Positions 1 to 9,889 of a DNA stretch of 64,000 nucleotides are shown in pieces. The position numbers were made by a program, and so were the translations under genes. The notes beneath the pieces are model-generated. The model did not search any database. It was given only the letters and a program-made list of their open reading frames with translations, and was not told the origin of the DNA. The DNA lies in NCBI RefSeq assembly GCF_026183735.1, contig NZ_JAPFRE010000035.1:36716-100715 (forward strand), given 5' to 3'. The DNA is from Alteromonas sp. ASW11-130. GTDB lineage: Bacteria > Pseudomonadota > Gammaproteobacteria > Enterobacterales > Alteromonadaceae. Each line of letters begins with the position of its first letter. Position 1 is the stretch's first letter.

Positions 1-45
1 CTCGGTCTTGTCGATGCCTTGCACGGTAATACCTATTGTGGTTAA
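1..45 (+). CDS. possible 3' end of a gene cut by the window edge
   Basis: Frame 1 is open from base 1 to a TAA at 43-45 and would encode about 14 residues. A hairpin with a T-run follows at 58-84, which is the arrangement expected after a plus-strand gene end. The peptide is too short to identify, so this call rests only on the downstream terminator and the open frame. Confidence 0.2.
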   Translation, partial: LGLVDALHGNTYCG

Positions 46-57
46 AAGAGGTGGCGA

Positions 58-84
58 CTTCCGCCGAATTGACGGAAGCTTTTT
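58..84 (+). terminator. probable Rho-independent terminator
   Basis: The stem CTTCCG (58-63) pairs with CGGAAG (73-78) around a 9-base loop and is followed by five T at 80-84. The T-run is on the plus strand only, so it would end a transcript entering from the left, not the minus-strand ppc transcript. Confidence 0.45.
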
Positions 85-198
85 GTCAACTTACTGAGTG
101 ACTACACCATGCCCATAGCAGACTGGCCGTATAGGTGGAAACCTTTGACGCAAGGTTCCCGATTAGATATGAGCCTTTATCCTAAATGGATGAGCCGA

Positions 199-2820
199 CT
201 ATCCGGTGTTTCGCATTCCGATTGCAATTCCCGCAATGGTAACCATCATTGCTCTTTCCAATGTGGTATCAGCGGCATCGGCCTGTAACTTGCGGATACG
301 GTCCAATAACTCTATTTGCAAAAAGTGGAGCGGCTGAAGATAACCTGCACGAATGTTCATCGACTCTTTGCCTTTAGGATCGTCGGCCATAATGGTCTTC
401 TGCTTAGTTAACTGGAGTAACGACTCCACACTGGTTTTGAGTTCCGTGCGTAACTCCTCGCCAAAGTGTTTTAATTCTTCAGGTACTAAACGCGCGTCGT
501 ACTCTTCACTGATTCGAGGATCGGCTTTGTGAAAAACCATGTCCAACATAGATAAACGAGAGCGATAAAAGGGCCAGTCTTTGAACATTTCGTTAACGAT
601 TTTTTCATCGCTTGACGCCTTCACTTCATCTATTGCCCGCATAACACCCAGCCAAGAAGGTAATACCAAACGCGTTTGTGCCCAGGCAAAGATCCATGGG
701 ATAGCCCGTAAACTTTCTATACCACCTGAAGGTTTGCGTTTAGAAGGACGACTCCCTAACGGTAACTTGCCTAATTCCTGTTCAGGCGTGGCCACTCTGA
801 AATAAGGCACAAAATCACGATCGTTACGGACTGTTTGGCGATAGTTATCACGTCCCAGCGCAGCCATTTTGGTGATGAGTTCACGCCATTCCTGTTTAGG
901 TTCTGGCGGTGGAAACAGCATTGCTTCGATGATAGCGCTAGCGTAAATGCCTAAGCTGCGTTTGGCCAGCTTCGGCATACCAAATTTATAGCGAATTGTT
1001 TCGCCTTGTTCGGTAACTCTGAATCCACCTTCTAACGAGCCCGGAGGCTGTGAATAAATAGCTGCATGGGCTGGCAACCCACCGCGGCCAATAGTTCCGC
1101 CACGCCCGTGGAACAGAGTTAGGGTAACGTCAAATTCACTCGCGACTTTTACCAACGCTTCCTGAGACTCATATTGCGCCCAACCCGCCGCTAAAGCTCC
1201 CGCATCTTTGGCTGAATCAGAGTAGCCGATCATAACGAATTGACGGCCTTTTACGTAACCTCGATACCAATCGATGGAAAGCAGGCGCTGCATCACTTGT
1301 GGGGAGTTATTTAAATCATCTAAAGTTTCGAACAACGGGGCTACAGGCATTGGCCAATTTACACCAGACTCTTGCAGGAGCAACTGTACAGCCAGTACGT
1401 CGGAAGGTTCACTTGCCATGGAGATAATATAAATACCGAAGCCATCTTTACGGTGTTGGGCGATGACCTTACACGTATCTAATACTTCCTGAACTTCTTC
1501 TGACGCCCCCCAGTTTTGCGGAAACAGCGGACGTTTCGAACTAAGCTCTCGGAGCAAAAATGCTTGCTTATCTGCCTCGTTCCACTGGGCGTAATCCCCT
1601 AACCCTAAATAACGCGTTAGTTCGCTGAATACATTCGAATGACGCTCAGAATCTTGTCTGATATCCAGGCGCAACAAATGAACACCAAAGCTATGCACGC
1701 GCCTGATAGTGTCTAATAATTTGCCATCGGCCGTCACCTTCATGCCACTGTCGCATAACGAGTTATAGCATAGTGTCAACGGCTCAAGTAACTCTTCATC
1801 GGCTTCGATCCAGTTTGAACGATTAACATTCTTCCCAGCAAGATAGTCAGAGATACCATCTCGGGTGGCAATGCAGCGTTGATGTAATGGTCTGAGCACG
1901 GCACGATAGGGTTCATTCGAATCACCAGCAACGTTTCGTAATGCTTCGTTGCAGTCAAACATTGACAGTTCAACTTGCAGGTTATCCAAATCTTGAGCAA
2001 ATAATTTAGCTGCGCGTTTTCTGGCCAGTAATAACACTTGTTCTGTCACCTTTGCGGTAACAAAAGGGTTTCCATCACGGTCGCCACCCATCCAGGAACT
2101 AAATTGAACGGGAGACGCATCAATAGGTAACGAAACGTTATATTCCAGTTCCAAACGCTCGTCCAAATCGCGTAAAAAGTCGGGCACAGCCTCCCATAGC
2201 GAGTTTTCAATTACCGAAAACCCCCACCGCGCTTCATCAACTGGAGTAGGACGTACAGAACGTATTTCTTCTGTATGCCAGGCTTGACTTATTAGGTCGG
2301 CAATACGGGTCTCAATACGAGAACGTTCTTTGTCACCTAATGTTTCCTGATGTACTGTTTGCAAACAGCTCGCTAGTTCTTTGTGTTTATGAATTAGTGT
2401 CCGTCGAGTAACTTCAGTAGGGTGAGCGGTTAATACCATATCGATATTGAGCTTGCTAACGGCTTGCTGAACCTTCTCGGCCGATAGATTCGCTTTATCA
2501 ACATGTTCGAACAGTGTGTCGATTGACGCATCCACATCCATTACGCTGTTATATTCTTGCTCGGCAATATTTCCAAGATTCAAAAACTGCGCAAATGCTC
2601 TCCCCACGGTTAATAAATCAGTATCGGATAGCGTTTTGAAAGTTTCTTTCAGGTTTTCTGTGGCTGATCCTTCACCTTGATATGATGCTCGCCCATCTTT
2701 TCGAATAGTCTCAATCCGATCCAGCCACTCTTGACCAAGTTGTGCCTTGATGGTTTGTCCAAGTACTGTACCCAGATATCGTACAGTATCTTTTAGTTCA
2801 GCATCATAGTGTGATTGCAT
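199..2820 (-). CDS. ppc: phosphoenolpyruvate carboxylase
   Basis: This 873-residue protein is full length for bacterial PEP carboxylase, the cytosolic enzyme that adds bicarbonate to phosphoenolpyruvate to give oxaloacetate and so refills the TCA cycle. The catalytic TAHPTE motif is near residues 131-136 (His133). The glycine-rich FHGRGGTIGRGG loop is present in the C-terminal half, and the protein ends in the invariant NTG. The ATG at 2820 has an AGGAGG-like site just upstream. The gene stands alone and is divergent from fklB, with about 230 bp between them for promoters. Nothing is missing or unusual. Confidence 0.97.
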   Translation of the reverse strand: MQSHYDAELKDTVRYLGTVLGQTIKAQLGQEWLDRIETIRKDGRASYQGEGSATENLKETFKTLSDTDLLTVGRAFAQFLNLGNIAEQEYNSVMDVDASIDTLFEHVDKANLSAEKVQQAVSKLNIDMVLTAHPTEVTRRTLIHKHKELASCLQTVHQETLGDKERSRIETRIADLISQAWHTEEIRSVRPTPVDEARWGFSVIENSLWEAVPDFLRDLDERLELEYNVSLPIDASPVQFSSWMGGDRDGNPFVTAKVTEQVLLLARKRAAKLFAQDLDNLQVELSMFDCNEALRNVAGDSNEPYRAVLRPLHQRCIATRDGISDYLAGKNVNRSNWIEADEELLEPLTLCYNSLCDSGMKVTADGKLLDTIRRVHSFGVHLLRLDIRQDSERHSNVFSELTRYLGLGDYAQWNEADKQAFLLRELSSKRPLFPQNWGASEEVQEVLDTCKVIAQHRKDGFGIYIISMASEPSDVLAVQLLLQESGVNWPMPVAPLFETLDDLNNSPQVMQRLLSIDWYRGYVKGRQFVMIGYSDSAKDAGALAAGWAQYESQEALVKVASEFDVTLTLFHGRGGTIGRGGLPAHAAIYSQPPGSLEGGFRVTEQGETIRYKFGMPKLAKRSLGIYASAIIEAMLFPPPEPKQEWRELITKMAALGRDNYRQTVRNDRDFVPYFRVATPEQELGKLPLGSRPSKRKPSGGIESLRAIPWIFAWAQTRLVLPSWLGVMRAIDEVKASSDEKIVNEMFKDWPFYRSRLSMLDMVFHKADPRISEEYDARLVPEELKHFGEELRTELKTSVESLLQLTKQKTIMADDPKGKESMNIRAGYLQPLHFLQIELLDRIRKLQADAADTTLERAMMVTIAGIAIGMRNTG

Positions 2821-3052
2821 TGTATCCTCCTGTGTTATTGCTATTCACCTTACTGTGTGTAAACGAAGATGTCTAACCACATTCAGTTATAATTCAATCC
2901 TGTTTGTTTGGTTCAAATCGATTTAAATCAATAGGGACGCAGGGTGGCGTTGGGTATGATACAATGTTGCCTGTTTACAAATAGTCACCATAGTTTTTAA
3001 TTATATTGATTATTTATTAATCTAAAAGTGTAATAAAATTTCAGGAGTGAAT

Positions 3053-3673
3053 GTGTCAGATAAATTTTCTTCAATTGAATCTCAGGCAAGTTACGGTATC
3101 GGCTGGCAAATGGGCGAGCAGTTAAAATCAAACCCTTTTGACGGATTGACGTTAGATGCTGTTGTGGAAGGTTTGCGTGATGCGTTTAATGGTGAAGGCC
3201 AACAAGTAGACAATGAGCAACTTCGTGATGCATTTGGTGCAATCCATCAACGTATGCAAGCTGAAAAGGCAGATAAGAACAAGGAAGTGATTGCCGCAAA
3301 TGAAGCATTTTTAGCCGACAATGCAAAACGAGAAGAGGTCACCGTCACAGAGTCGGGGCTGCAATACGAGGTGGTTGAAGCTGGAAGTGGTGACAAACCC
3401 GCCGCAGATAGCACGGTGCGTGTTCACTATCACGGTGAATTAATTGACGGCACGGTGTTCGATAGCTCGTATCAGCGCGGTCAGCCAGCAGAATTTCCTG
3501 TGAATGGTGTTATTAGAGGCTGGACAGAAGCGTTGCAAATGATGCCTGTTGGCGCTAAATGGCGTTTATATATTCCGTCGCAACTGGCTTATGGAGAACA
3601 AGGCGCAGGTGCCGCAATAAAGCCCTACAGTTCACTTGTTTTCGATGTTGAATTACTAGATATTCTTGGTTAA
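3053..3673 (+). CDS. fklB: FKBP-type peptidyl-prolyl cis-trans isomerase, FklB-like
   Basis: The protein has two parts: an N-terminal helical FKBP dimerisation segment (about residues 1-105) and a C-terminal FKBP domain containing VHYHGELIDGTVFDSS and the family ending SLVFDVELLDI. These proteins catalyse prolyl isomerisation and act as folding helpers. No signal peptide is visible, so it is like cytoplasmic FklB rather than periplasmic FkpA. Two GTG starts are possible. I prefer 3053, because the AGGAG at 3043-3047 would overlap a start at 3047 but is well spaced from 3053. The product is then 206 residues. Confidence 0.9.
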   Translation: MSDKFSSIESQASYGIGWQMGEQLKSNPFDGLTLDAVVEGLRDAFNGEGQQVDNEQLRDAFGAIHQRMQAEKADKNKEVIAANEAFLADNAKREEVTVTESGLQYEVVEAGSGDKPAADSTVRVHYHGELIDGTVFDSSYQRGQPAEFPVNGVIRGWTEALQMMPVGAKWRLYIPSQLAYGEQGAGAAIKPYSSLVFDVELLDILG

Positions 3674-3797
3674 ACAGCATTGGGTGTGGCTGCTTGAATA
3701 ATTTTGTTCAAGTAGCCGCGCAACAGTTGGCAAAGCTGTGATTTGCCATTACCCTAGTCAGCCTTGTTATGTAAACGTTAATGTCAGGTTAGGGTTC

Positions 3798-4331
3798 ATG
3801 CCTTCTCCCTCCGCTACAAGTGATAAGCTCACGCTGATAAGTCAGCGAATTACGCTCGTTAACCGCACGCTTTGCGTGGGTGTCAGTTTCGCTACCCTCC
3901 TGATGGTGGTCATTACATTTGCAATCGTTGTGCTTCGTTATGGCATAGGAGTGGGCTGGATTGCCATGCAAGAATCGGTAATGTATTTGCATGCGACAGT
4001 ATTTATGATTGGTATCGCCTTTACTTTGGCTGACGATGCCCACGTGCGTGTGGATGTGTTTTATCACAAAATGTCGCTGCAAAAACGAAGCTGGGTAAAT
4101 GCATTGGGTACGGTGCTTCTGCTTTTTCCCGTGTGTCTCTTTATTATTAGTTATAGTTTTCGGTATGTAGTTGAATCATGGGGGTTACTAGAGGCATCTC
4201 AGGAAGCCGGGGGGCTGCCTCTGGTATTTTTACTTAAATCCCTTATCCCGATAGGTGCAATACTTTTATTACTACAAGGTGTAAGCGTACTGCTTAACAG
4301 TATTAACCAACTTCGCAATTTAACAAGGTAA
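3798..4331 (+). CDS. TRAP transporter small permease subunit (DctQ family)
   Basis: A 177-residue membrane protein with four predicted hydrophobic helices, the usual topology of the small subunit of TRAP transporters. These are sodium-driven uptake systems that work with a periplasmic binding protein. The frame is open back to a GTG at 3738, but the ATG at 3798 gives a typical N-terminus shortly before the first helix, so I chose it. The large permease follows 11 bp after the stop and the binding protein comes next, so this is a complete three-gene TRAP operon in the order Q-M-P. Confidence 0.85.
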   Translation: MPSPSATSDKLTLISQRITLVNRTLCVGVSFATLLMVVITFAIVVLRYGIGVGWIAMQESVMYLHATVFMIGIAFTLADDAHVRVDVFYHKMSLQKRSWVNALGTVLLLFPVCLFIISYSFRYVVESWGLLEASQEAGGLPLVFLLKSLIPIGAILLLLQGVSVLLNSINQLRNLTR

Positions 4332-4342
4332 CAGGAACAGCA

Positions 4343-5716
4343 ATGGAGTGGATGGCAGTCGTTCTCTTTTTAGTTATTTGTTTGGTGTTATTGTTAGGTT
4401 ATCCCGTTGCATTAACATTGGCCGGAACTTCCTTGATATTCGCTGGTTTGGGGGTGTATTCCGGTACGTTTGATTCGAGTTATTTAAACGCGCTTCCTAG
4501 CCGCTTGTACGGCATTTTAACTAATCAAACGTTAATTGCTGTGCCACTATTTATCTTCATGGGAATAGTACTGGAAAAATCGAAAGTAGCTGAAGCCTTG
4601 CTGGTATCTATGGCCCAGCTGTTCGGGCGATTTAAGTCTGGTATGGCTATTTCGGTCGTCTTAGTGGGTATGTTGTTAGCTGCGAGCACAGGCATAGTAG
4701 GCGCCACCGTCGTTACCATGGGTTTGCTTTCCCTTCCAGCCATGTTGAAGCGAGGCTACAGTCCCGCGTTCGCCAGTGGTGCAATATGTGCTACGGGCAC
4801 TTTGGGACAGATAATTCCTCCTTCTATAGCTTTGGTGTTACTGGGGGACGTGTTATCCAGCGCTTACCAGAAAGCGCAGCTATCGATGGGAATATTTTCC
4901 CCCGAGTCAGTGTCCGTTGGCGATTTGTTCGTGGGCGCGATAATACCCGGCATGATTTTAGTGGCGATGTACCTGTTATACGTCTTTTCAATGTCGTTTC
5001 TATCAAAAAATGCGATGCCATCCAGCAGTGATATGAACACTGATGAACCCTTCAACGTGGGTAAATTACTCGGTTCATTGCTACCCCCACTTATTCTTAT
5101 TTTTATCGTTTTGGGTTCAATCTTAGCTGGCTTCGCTACCCCTACCGAAGCCGCAGGTGTGGGAGCGATGGGAGCTTTGCTTTTAGCCATATTACAACGC
5201 AAAATGTCATTTGCGCGTTTACGCGGCGTGATGATGGAAACGACCAAAATTACTTCAATGGTGTTCCTGATCCTGATAGGCGCGTCTATTTTTTCTCTCG
5301 TCTTTCGCGGCTTTGGCGGGGAGGAGTTGGTGCACGAGTTCTTATCTGACTTGCCTGGAGGCGTCTTCGCAGCGATGGTTATCGTGATGCTGGTCGTATT
5401 TGTGCTTGGTTTTATTTTAGACTTTATCGAAATTACGTTTGTGGTTGTTCCTATCATCGCACCAGTTTTACTGTCCATGGGAGTTGACCCTATATGGCTT
5501 GGCATAATGCTCGCCGTAAATTTACAAACGTCCTTTTTGACCCCCCCATTTGGATTTGCACTGTTCTATTTACGGGGTGTAGCGCCGCCGAATGTTGCTA
5601 CCGGCGATATATATCGAGGTGTTATGCCCTTCATTTTCATACAAATTATGTTATTAATAGCGCTCGCTATCTGGCCAACATTGGTCACAGCTTTGCCAGA
5701 TTGGCTCTATGGATAA
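4343..5716 (+). CDS. TRAP transporter large permease subunit (DctM family)
   Basis: This 457-residue, very hydrophobic protein has about 12 membrane segments and the DctM-type repeats rich in glycine and proline, for example TGTLGQIIPPS and a second half containing GFATPTEAAGVGA. The large subunit forms the transport path. Its length is normal for the family (about 430-460). The start ATG at 4343 follows a GGAACAG site, and the gene sits between the small permease and the binding protein, all on the same strand. Confidence 0.92.
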   Translation: MEWMAVVLFLVICLVLLLGYPVALTLAGTSLIFAGLGVYSGTFDSSYLNALPSRLYGILTNQTLIAVPLFIFMGIVLEKSKVAEALLVSMAQLFGRFKSGMAISVVLVGMLLAASTGIVGATVVTMGLLSLPAMLKRGYSPAFASGAICATGTLGQIIPPSIALVLLGDVLSSAYQKAQLSMGIFSPESVSVGDLFVGAIIPGMILVAMYLLYVFSMSFLSKNAMPSSSDMNTDEPFNVGKLLGSLLPPLILIFIVLGSILAGFATPTEAAGVGAMGALLLAILQRKMSFARLRGVMMETTKITSMVFLILIGASIFSLVFRGFGGEELVHEFLSDLPGGVFAAMVIVMLVVFVLGFILDFIEITFVVVPIIAPVLLSMGVDPIWLGIMLAVNLQTSFLTPPFGFALFYLRGVAPPNVATGDIYRGVMPFIFIQIMLLIALAIWPTLVTALPDWLYG

Positions 5717-5729
5717 TCGGATAAACAAT

Positions 5730-6821
5730 ATGCATAAAATAAAAATAATTTTTGGCTTACTCGCGCTCTTAGTCTTGCAGGCGTGTTCTGAAGAGACATC
5801 GGTGCCCACTTCAGAAGAATTGGTTGAAGTAAGAAATTACGAATGGAAATTAGTAACATCCTGGCCTAAGAACTTCCCTGGATTAGGTCATGCGCCAGAA
5901 CTGTTTGCGAAATACGTAAATGAAATGTCCGGTGGACAGTTGAAAATAAAAGTATATGGAGCCGGAGAGTTAGTTCCTGGTTTTGAAGTATTTGATGCGG
6001 TCTCCCAAGGCACCGCGCAAATGGGGCATTCAGGGGCCTATTATTGGAAAGGAAAAATGCCTGCAGCGCCAATTTTTTCAGCTATTCCATTTGGTATGAA
6101 TGCCGCTGAAATGAATGCTTGGCTTGCCCACGGCGGAGGCTTGGAACTTTGGCGCGAACTTTACGCTCCTTTCGGGGTTGTTCCCTACGCAGGCGGGAAT
6201 ACGGGCGCGCAAATGGCGGGTTGGTTTAAGCGAGAAATTACCAGCTTGGATGATTTTTCTGGTCTTAAAATGCGAATTCCAGGCTTAGGGGGCGAAGTGT
6301 TCAAAAAGGTTGGAGGCGTACCCGTGTCCTTGACCGGTGGCGAAATATTCGTTGCATTACAAACTGGTGCAATAGACGCGTCAGAATGGGTCGGGCCATA
6401 CAACGATCTAGCCTTTGGCTTATTTAGGGCTGCTAAGTACTACTATACGACGCCTTGGCACGAGCCAGGATCAAATCTCGAGTTTTTAGTGAATAAAGAA
6501 GCCTTAGAAGCTCTTCCTGCCCATCTCCAAAAAATTATTGAAGTAGCGACCAAAGCAGTTAACCAGGAAATTTTAAGCGAATATGCCGCACGTAATGTAC
6601 AAGCGATGCGTAAATTAACTAACGAGCACGGAGTCAAGGTGAGACAATTACCAGAAGACGTGCTTCAAGCGCTAAAAGCAGCCACGATGGACGTTATTGT
6701 AGAAAAGTCCGCGCAAGATGCAACGTTTAAAAAAGTGTATAAATCGTATGAAGATTTTTACAAGAAAATTGAGAAATATAACGCCCTTTCTGAGCAAGCA
6801 TACTTCAATTTACGGCAATAG
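5730..6821 (+). CDS. TRAP transporter solute-binding lipoprotein, TakP-like
   Basis: The frame opens at an ATG at 5709 that overlaps the permease gene. The ATG at 5730 gives a clean lipoprotein signal peptide with an LQAC lipobox, so I prefer it (363 residues). The mature part resembles the DctP subgroup that includes Rhodobacter TakP, a binding protein for 2-oxo acids such as pyruvate. The segment after the signal reads WKLVTSWPKNFPG, and later come the expected substrate-site stretches QMAGW, KMRIPG and SEWVGPYND. A 2-oxo or other monocarboxylic acid is the likely ligand by family, but this cannot be proved from sequence. The lipid anchor is notable because many TRAP binding proteins are soluble. 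Confidence 0.85.
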   Translation: MHKIKIIFGLLALLVLQACSEETSVPTSEELVEVRNYEWKLVTSWPKNFPGLGHAPELFAKYVNEMSGGQLKIKVYGAGELVPGFEVFDAVSQGTAQMGHSGAYYWKGKMPAAPIFSAIPFGMNAAEMNAWLAHGGGLELWRELYAPFGVVPYAGGNTGAQMAGWFKREITSLDDFSGLKMRIPGLGGEVFKKVGGVPVSLTGGEIFVALQTGAIDASEWVGPYNDLAFGLFRAAKYYYTTPWHEPGSNLEFLVNKEALEALPAHLQKIIEVATKAVNQEILSEYAARNVQAMRKLTNEHGVKVRQLPEDVLQALKAATMDVIVEKSAQDATFKKVYKSYEDFYKKIEKYNALSEQAYFNLRQ

Positions 6822-6891
6822 TTAGCTGCTCCGAGTTGTTATCATCAACTGCATGCATACAATAACGGCATCTCATCAAAGGAAAAACATT

Positions 6892-8070
6892 ATGGTAATT
6901 AAGCCGAAAGTAAGAGGCTTTATTTGTACGAATGCCCACCCTGTGGGTTGTGCCGCGGCGGTAAATGAGCAAATTAACTTCGTTCAGGAGAATAAACCGG
7001 AAGGCGAAGGTCCTAAAAATGTGCTGGTCATAGGCTGTTCTACAGGGTATGGACTGGCATCGCGTATTACTGCCGCATTTGGTTACGACGCTAAGACGCT
7101 TGGTGTGTGTTTTGAAAAAGCGCCGTCTGAAAGAAAAACGGGTACCGCAGGATGGTATAACACCGCCGCGTTCCATGACGAAGCCAGGAACGCTGGTCTG
7201 TATGCCGACACGTTAAACGGTGATGCGTTTTCAGATGAAATGAAAACCCAGGTAATCGAAAAAATCAAAGCTGATTTGGGTAAAGTTGACTTAGTTATTT
7301 ATAGCTTGGCTTCTCCGCGCCGAACTGACCCGGATTCTGGGATCACCTATAAGTCAACGCTTAAACCAGTCGGACAGGCGTATACAACCAAAACGTATGA
7401 TACCGATAAAGACAAAGTACATGAAGTCAGTCTTGAACCAGCGAGTGACGAAGAGATTGCAGATACCATTAAGGTGATGGGCGGCGAAGACTGGGAACGT
7501 TGGATTAATAAGCTCGCCGAAGCAGATGTTTTGGCCAAAGGTGCCAAAACTACAGCATACACATATATCGGTAAAGAATTGACCTGGCCTATATACGGTC
7601 AAGCCACAATTGGAAAAGCGAAAGAAGATTTAGACCGTGCCGCTGCAGCAATTAATGGTTCTCATGATAATCTATCGGTAGATGCGCACGTTTCCTCATT
7701 AAAAGCGTTAGTCACACAAGCGAGTTCTGCTATCCCAGTGATGCCTTTATATATTTCACTCATTTACAAAGTGATGAAGGAAGAGGGCACCCACGAAGGT
7801 TGCATAGAGCAAATTCACGGGTTATTTAATACTTGCTTATATGGAGAAAATCCCACATTGGATGAGCAAAATCGTTATCGGATGGATGGGATAGAAACCA
7901 ATGATGCCACTCAAGCGAAAATTAAGGCTTTGTGGGATCAGACTACGCAGGATAACTTCCATCAGCTTAGTGATTATAAGGGATACAATCACGAGTTCTT
8001 AAAGTTATTTGGTTTCGATATCGAAACAGTGGACTATGAGCAAGATGTCGACCCGATGGTAAAGTGGTAA
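6892..8070 (+). CDS. fabV: trans-2-enoyl-ACP/CoA reductase FabV
   Basis: The 392-residue product matches FabV, an NADH-dependent enoyl reductase that carries out the last step of the fatty acid elongation cycle and is naturally insensitive to triclosan. The N-terminus has the family signature (VIKPKVRGFICTNAHPVGC). A Rossmann segment VLVIGCSTGYGLASR follows. The catalytic Tyr-x8-Lys motif is in YGQATIGKAK, with the wider SER/FabV spacing rather than FabI's six residues. The frame extends 5' to an ATG at 6853, but the ATG at 6892 has an AAAGGA site and gives the standard FabV N-terminus. A terminator hairpin follows at 8109. Confidence 0.96.
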   Translation: MVIKPKVRGFICTNAHPVGCAAAVNEQINFVQENKPEGEGPKNVLVIGCSTGYGLASRITAAFGYDAKTLGVCFEKAPSERKTGTAGWYNTAAFHDEARNAGLYADTLNGDAFSDEMKTQVIEKIKADLGKVDLVIYSLASPRRTDPDSGITYKSTLKPVGQAYTTKTYDTDKDKVHEVSLEPASDEEIADTIKVMGGEDWERWINKLAEADVLAKGAKTTAYTYIGKELTWPIYGQATIGKAKEDLDRAAAAINGSHDNLSVDAHVSSLKALVTQASSAIPVMPLYISLIYKVMKEEGTHEGCIEQIHGLFNTCLYGENPTLDEQNRYRMDGIETNDATQAKIKALWDQTTQDNFHQLSDYKGYNHEFLKLFGFDIETVDYEQDVDPMVKW

Positions 8071-8078
8071 CTGGGTTT

Positions 8079-8099
8079 TTACTTGTTACTTGTTACTTT
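8079..8099. repeat. period-7 tandem repeat (TTACTTG, about 3 copies)
   Basis: Two exact TTACTTG units (8079-8092) are followed by one TTACTTT unit. The array begins 9 bp after the fabV stop codon and precedes its terminator hairpin. Read on the minus strand the unit is AAGTAAC, which belongs to the AAGTRAN family also seen at 18334, 35743 and 46660. Confidence 0.8.
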
Positions 8100-8108
8100 T
8101 GCATTTTT

Positions 8109-8132
8109 AAAGCCTGCGACAATGCAGGCTTT
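8109..8132 (+). terminator. Rho-independent terminator of fabV
   Basis: The nine-base stem AAAGCCTGC (8109-8117) pairs perfectly with GCAGGCTTT (8124-8132) around the loop GACAAT. The sequence GTTATTATTT follows. It lies about 40 bp after the fabV stop. Confidence 0.8.
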
Positions 8133-8548
8133 GTTATTATTTGGAGCGCCATAATCTACTTTTTCTCACTTTGCGGAAAACAAAATTAACAGCATCCGAT
8201 TAAAAAAATGGCTGTTTATCCATTATTTGCATGGCACAAAGTAGCCGGTTGATGCTAAAATCCCGAAATTAAGTAGGGGTACTTTAGTTTACTCCTTTTT
8301 AGATATAGCTTTTCTCATGCTTAGCTACGCAATCTTTACGGACGATGTCGCTGACAAGCATAAGCTCCATAACATCAGTAAGCAGTGATCCAGTATCACC
8401 GGGAGATATTTGTTCTGGGGTAGTACTGTGTAGCCAGTTTGGCTTTAGTAGGCTATGTTTTTATGTCGATAGTGCTTTTTTGCATAAGCGTTCGCTGTTT
8501 AGCGGTCATGCGAAAGGGTATTTTTAATTTAGAGTAGTGCGAAAACAT
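8133..8548. other. intergenic region upstream of the nqr operon
   Basis: About 415 bp separate the fabV terminator from nqrA. A 60-codon open frame at 8345-8527 has no recognisable features and I do not count it as a gene. The nqr promoter is presumably here, but I see no convincing -35/-10 pair or operator. Confidence 0.6.
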
Positions 8549-9886
8549 ATGATAAAAATCAAGAAAGGTCTCGACCTCCCTATTAAGGGAGCGCCTGAGC
8601 AGCAAATCTCCGAAGGAGTAGCTGTTACGCGCGTTGCCATTCTGGGAGAAGAATATGTGGGCATGCGCCCAACGATGCACGTTCAGGTAGGCGATCAGGT
8701 ACAAAAAGGCCAGATTCTTTTTGAAGATAAAAAGAATCCTGGTGTTAAATTTACCGCGCCTGCAGCTGGTGAAGTGGTTGAAGTCAACCGTGGAGCCAAG
8801 CGTGTACTTCAGTCAGTTGTCATTAAAGTGCAAGGTGATGGAAAAGTGGAATTTCCCACTGTTTCTGAAGCCAATATCGCGAATGCGTCTAGAGAACAAC
8901 TTCAGCAAACGCTGGTTGATTCAGGTATGTGGACAGCGTTACGCACGCGGCCATTTAGTAAAGCGCCTGCACTTGGTTCAATACCTGTGGCTATATTTGT
9001 CAATGCGATGGATACAAATCCATTAGCAGCCGATCCTGCCCCTATTATCGCAGAACGTGAACAGGACTTTGTTCATGGCCTAAAAGCGATGACGGTGCTT
9101 AGTGGCGGTAAAGTATTCGTCACGAAAGCGGCGGGTGCAAATGTAGCAATTGGTGATGCAGCTGTCGACGTAGAAGAGTTTGGAGGTCCTCACCCAGCTG
9201 GCCTGGTTGGCACCCATATCCACTTCTTGGAATCGGCAGGCGCTAAGAAGGTTGTCTGGCATATAAACTATCAAGACGTAATGGCCATAGGCTCGTTATT
9301 GAAAACAGGCGAATTGGATAACCGTCGGGTAGTGGCATTGGGTGGACCAGCAGCCGTAAAACCACGATTGGTTCGTACCGTATTAGGTGCAGACATTGCT
9401 GAACTAACTGCAAATGAAGTCGTTGACGGTGATGTACGAGCCGTTTCTGGCTCTGTTCTTCATGGTACTACTGCGCAAGGAGTCCATGGGTTTCTTGGCC
9501 GTTTCCATTTGCAAATCTCACTACTTAAAGAAGGTCGTGAAAAGAAACTGTTTGGTTGGTTAGCTCCTGGTTCTGACATGCATTCAGTAACGAATGCTTA
9601 TCTGGGCCATTTGAGCAATAAAACGTACGATATGACCACATCTACCAACGGTTCAGAGCGTTCCATGGTGCCGATCGGTAACTACGAACGTATTATGCCA
9701 TTAGACATCCTACCTACATTGTTACTACGTGACCTGATATCAGGTGATACCGACAGCGCACAACAAATGGGTTGTTTAGAGTTAGACGAAGAAGATTTGG
9801 CACTTTGTACTTACGTTTGTCCAGGCAAATATAATTACGGCCCTATTCTGCGTAACTGTCTAGCCAAGATCGAGAAAGAGGGTTAA
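8549..9886 (+). CDS. nqrA: Na+-translocating NADH:quinone reductase subunit A
   Basis: A 445-residue protein with the NqrA N-terminus [12 protein letters not shown] and the family length. NqrA is the peripheral subunit of Na+-NQR, the complex that passes electrons from NADH to ubiquinone and pumps sodium out of the cell. It is the first gene of nqrABCDEF. A GTG at 8537 is also in frame, but the ATG at 8549 gives the conserved N-terminus. nqrB starts 3 bp after the stop, so the genes are co-transcribed. Confidence 0.97.
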   Translation: MIKIKKGLDLPIKGAPEQQISEGVAVTRVAILGEEYVGMRPTMHVQVGDQVQKGQILFEDKKNPGVKFTAPAAGEVVEVNRGAKRVLQSVVIKVQGDGKVEFPTVSEANIANASREQLQQTLVDSGMWTALRTRPFSKAPALGSIPVAIFVNAMDTNPLAADPAPIIAEREQDFVHGLKAMTVLSGGKVFVTKAAGANVAIGDAAVDVEEFGGPHPAGLVGTHIHFLESAGAKKVVWHINYQDVMAIGSLLKTGELDNRRVVALGGPAAVKPRLVRTVLGADIAELTANEVVDGDVRAVSGSVLHGTTAQGVHGFLGRFHLQISLLKEGREKKLFGWLAPGSDMHSVTNAYLGHLSNKTYDMTTSTNGSERSMVPIGNYERIMPLDILPTLLLRDLISGDTDSAQQMGCLELDEEDLALCTYVCPGKYNYGPILRNCLAKIEKEG

Positions 9887-9889
9887 ATA

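Noticed and set aside
4864..5505. 213-codon open frame on the minus strand
   Set aside because: It is opposite the DctM permease gene, has the Thr/Ile/Lys-rich composition of an antisense shadow and has no motif.
8345..8527. 60-codon open frame before nqrA
   Set aside because: Serine-rich sequence without motif or ribosome-binding site; more likely untranslated leader or spacer.
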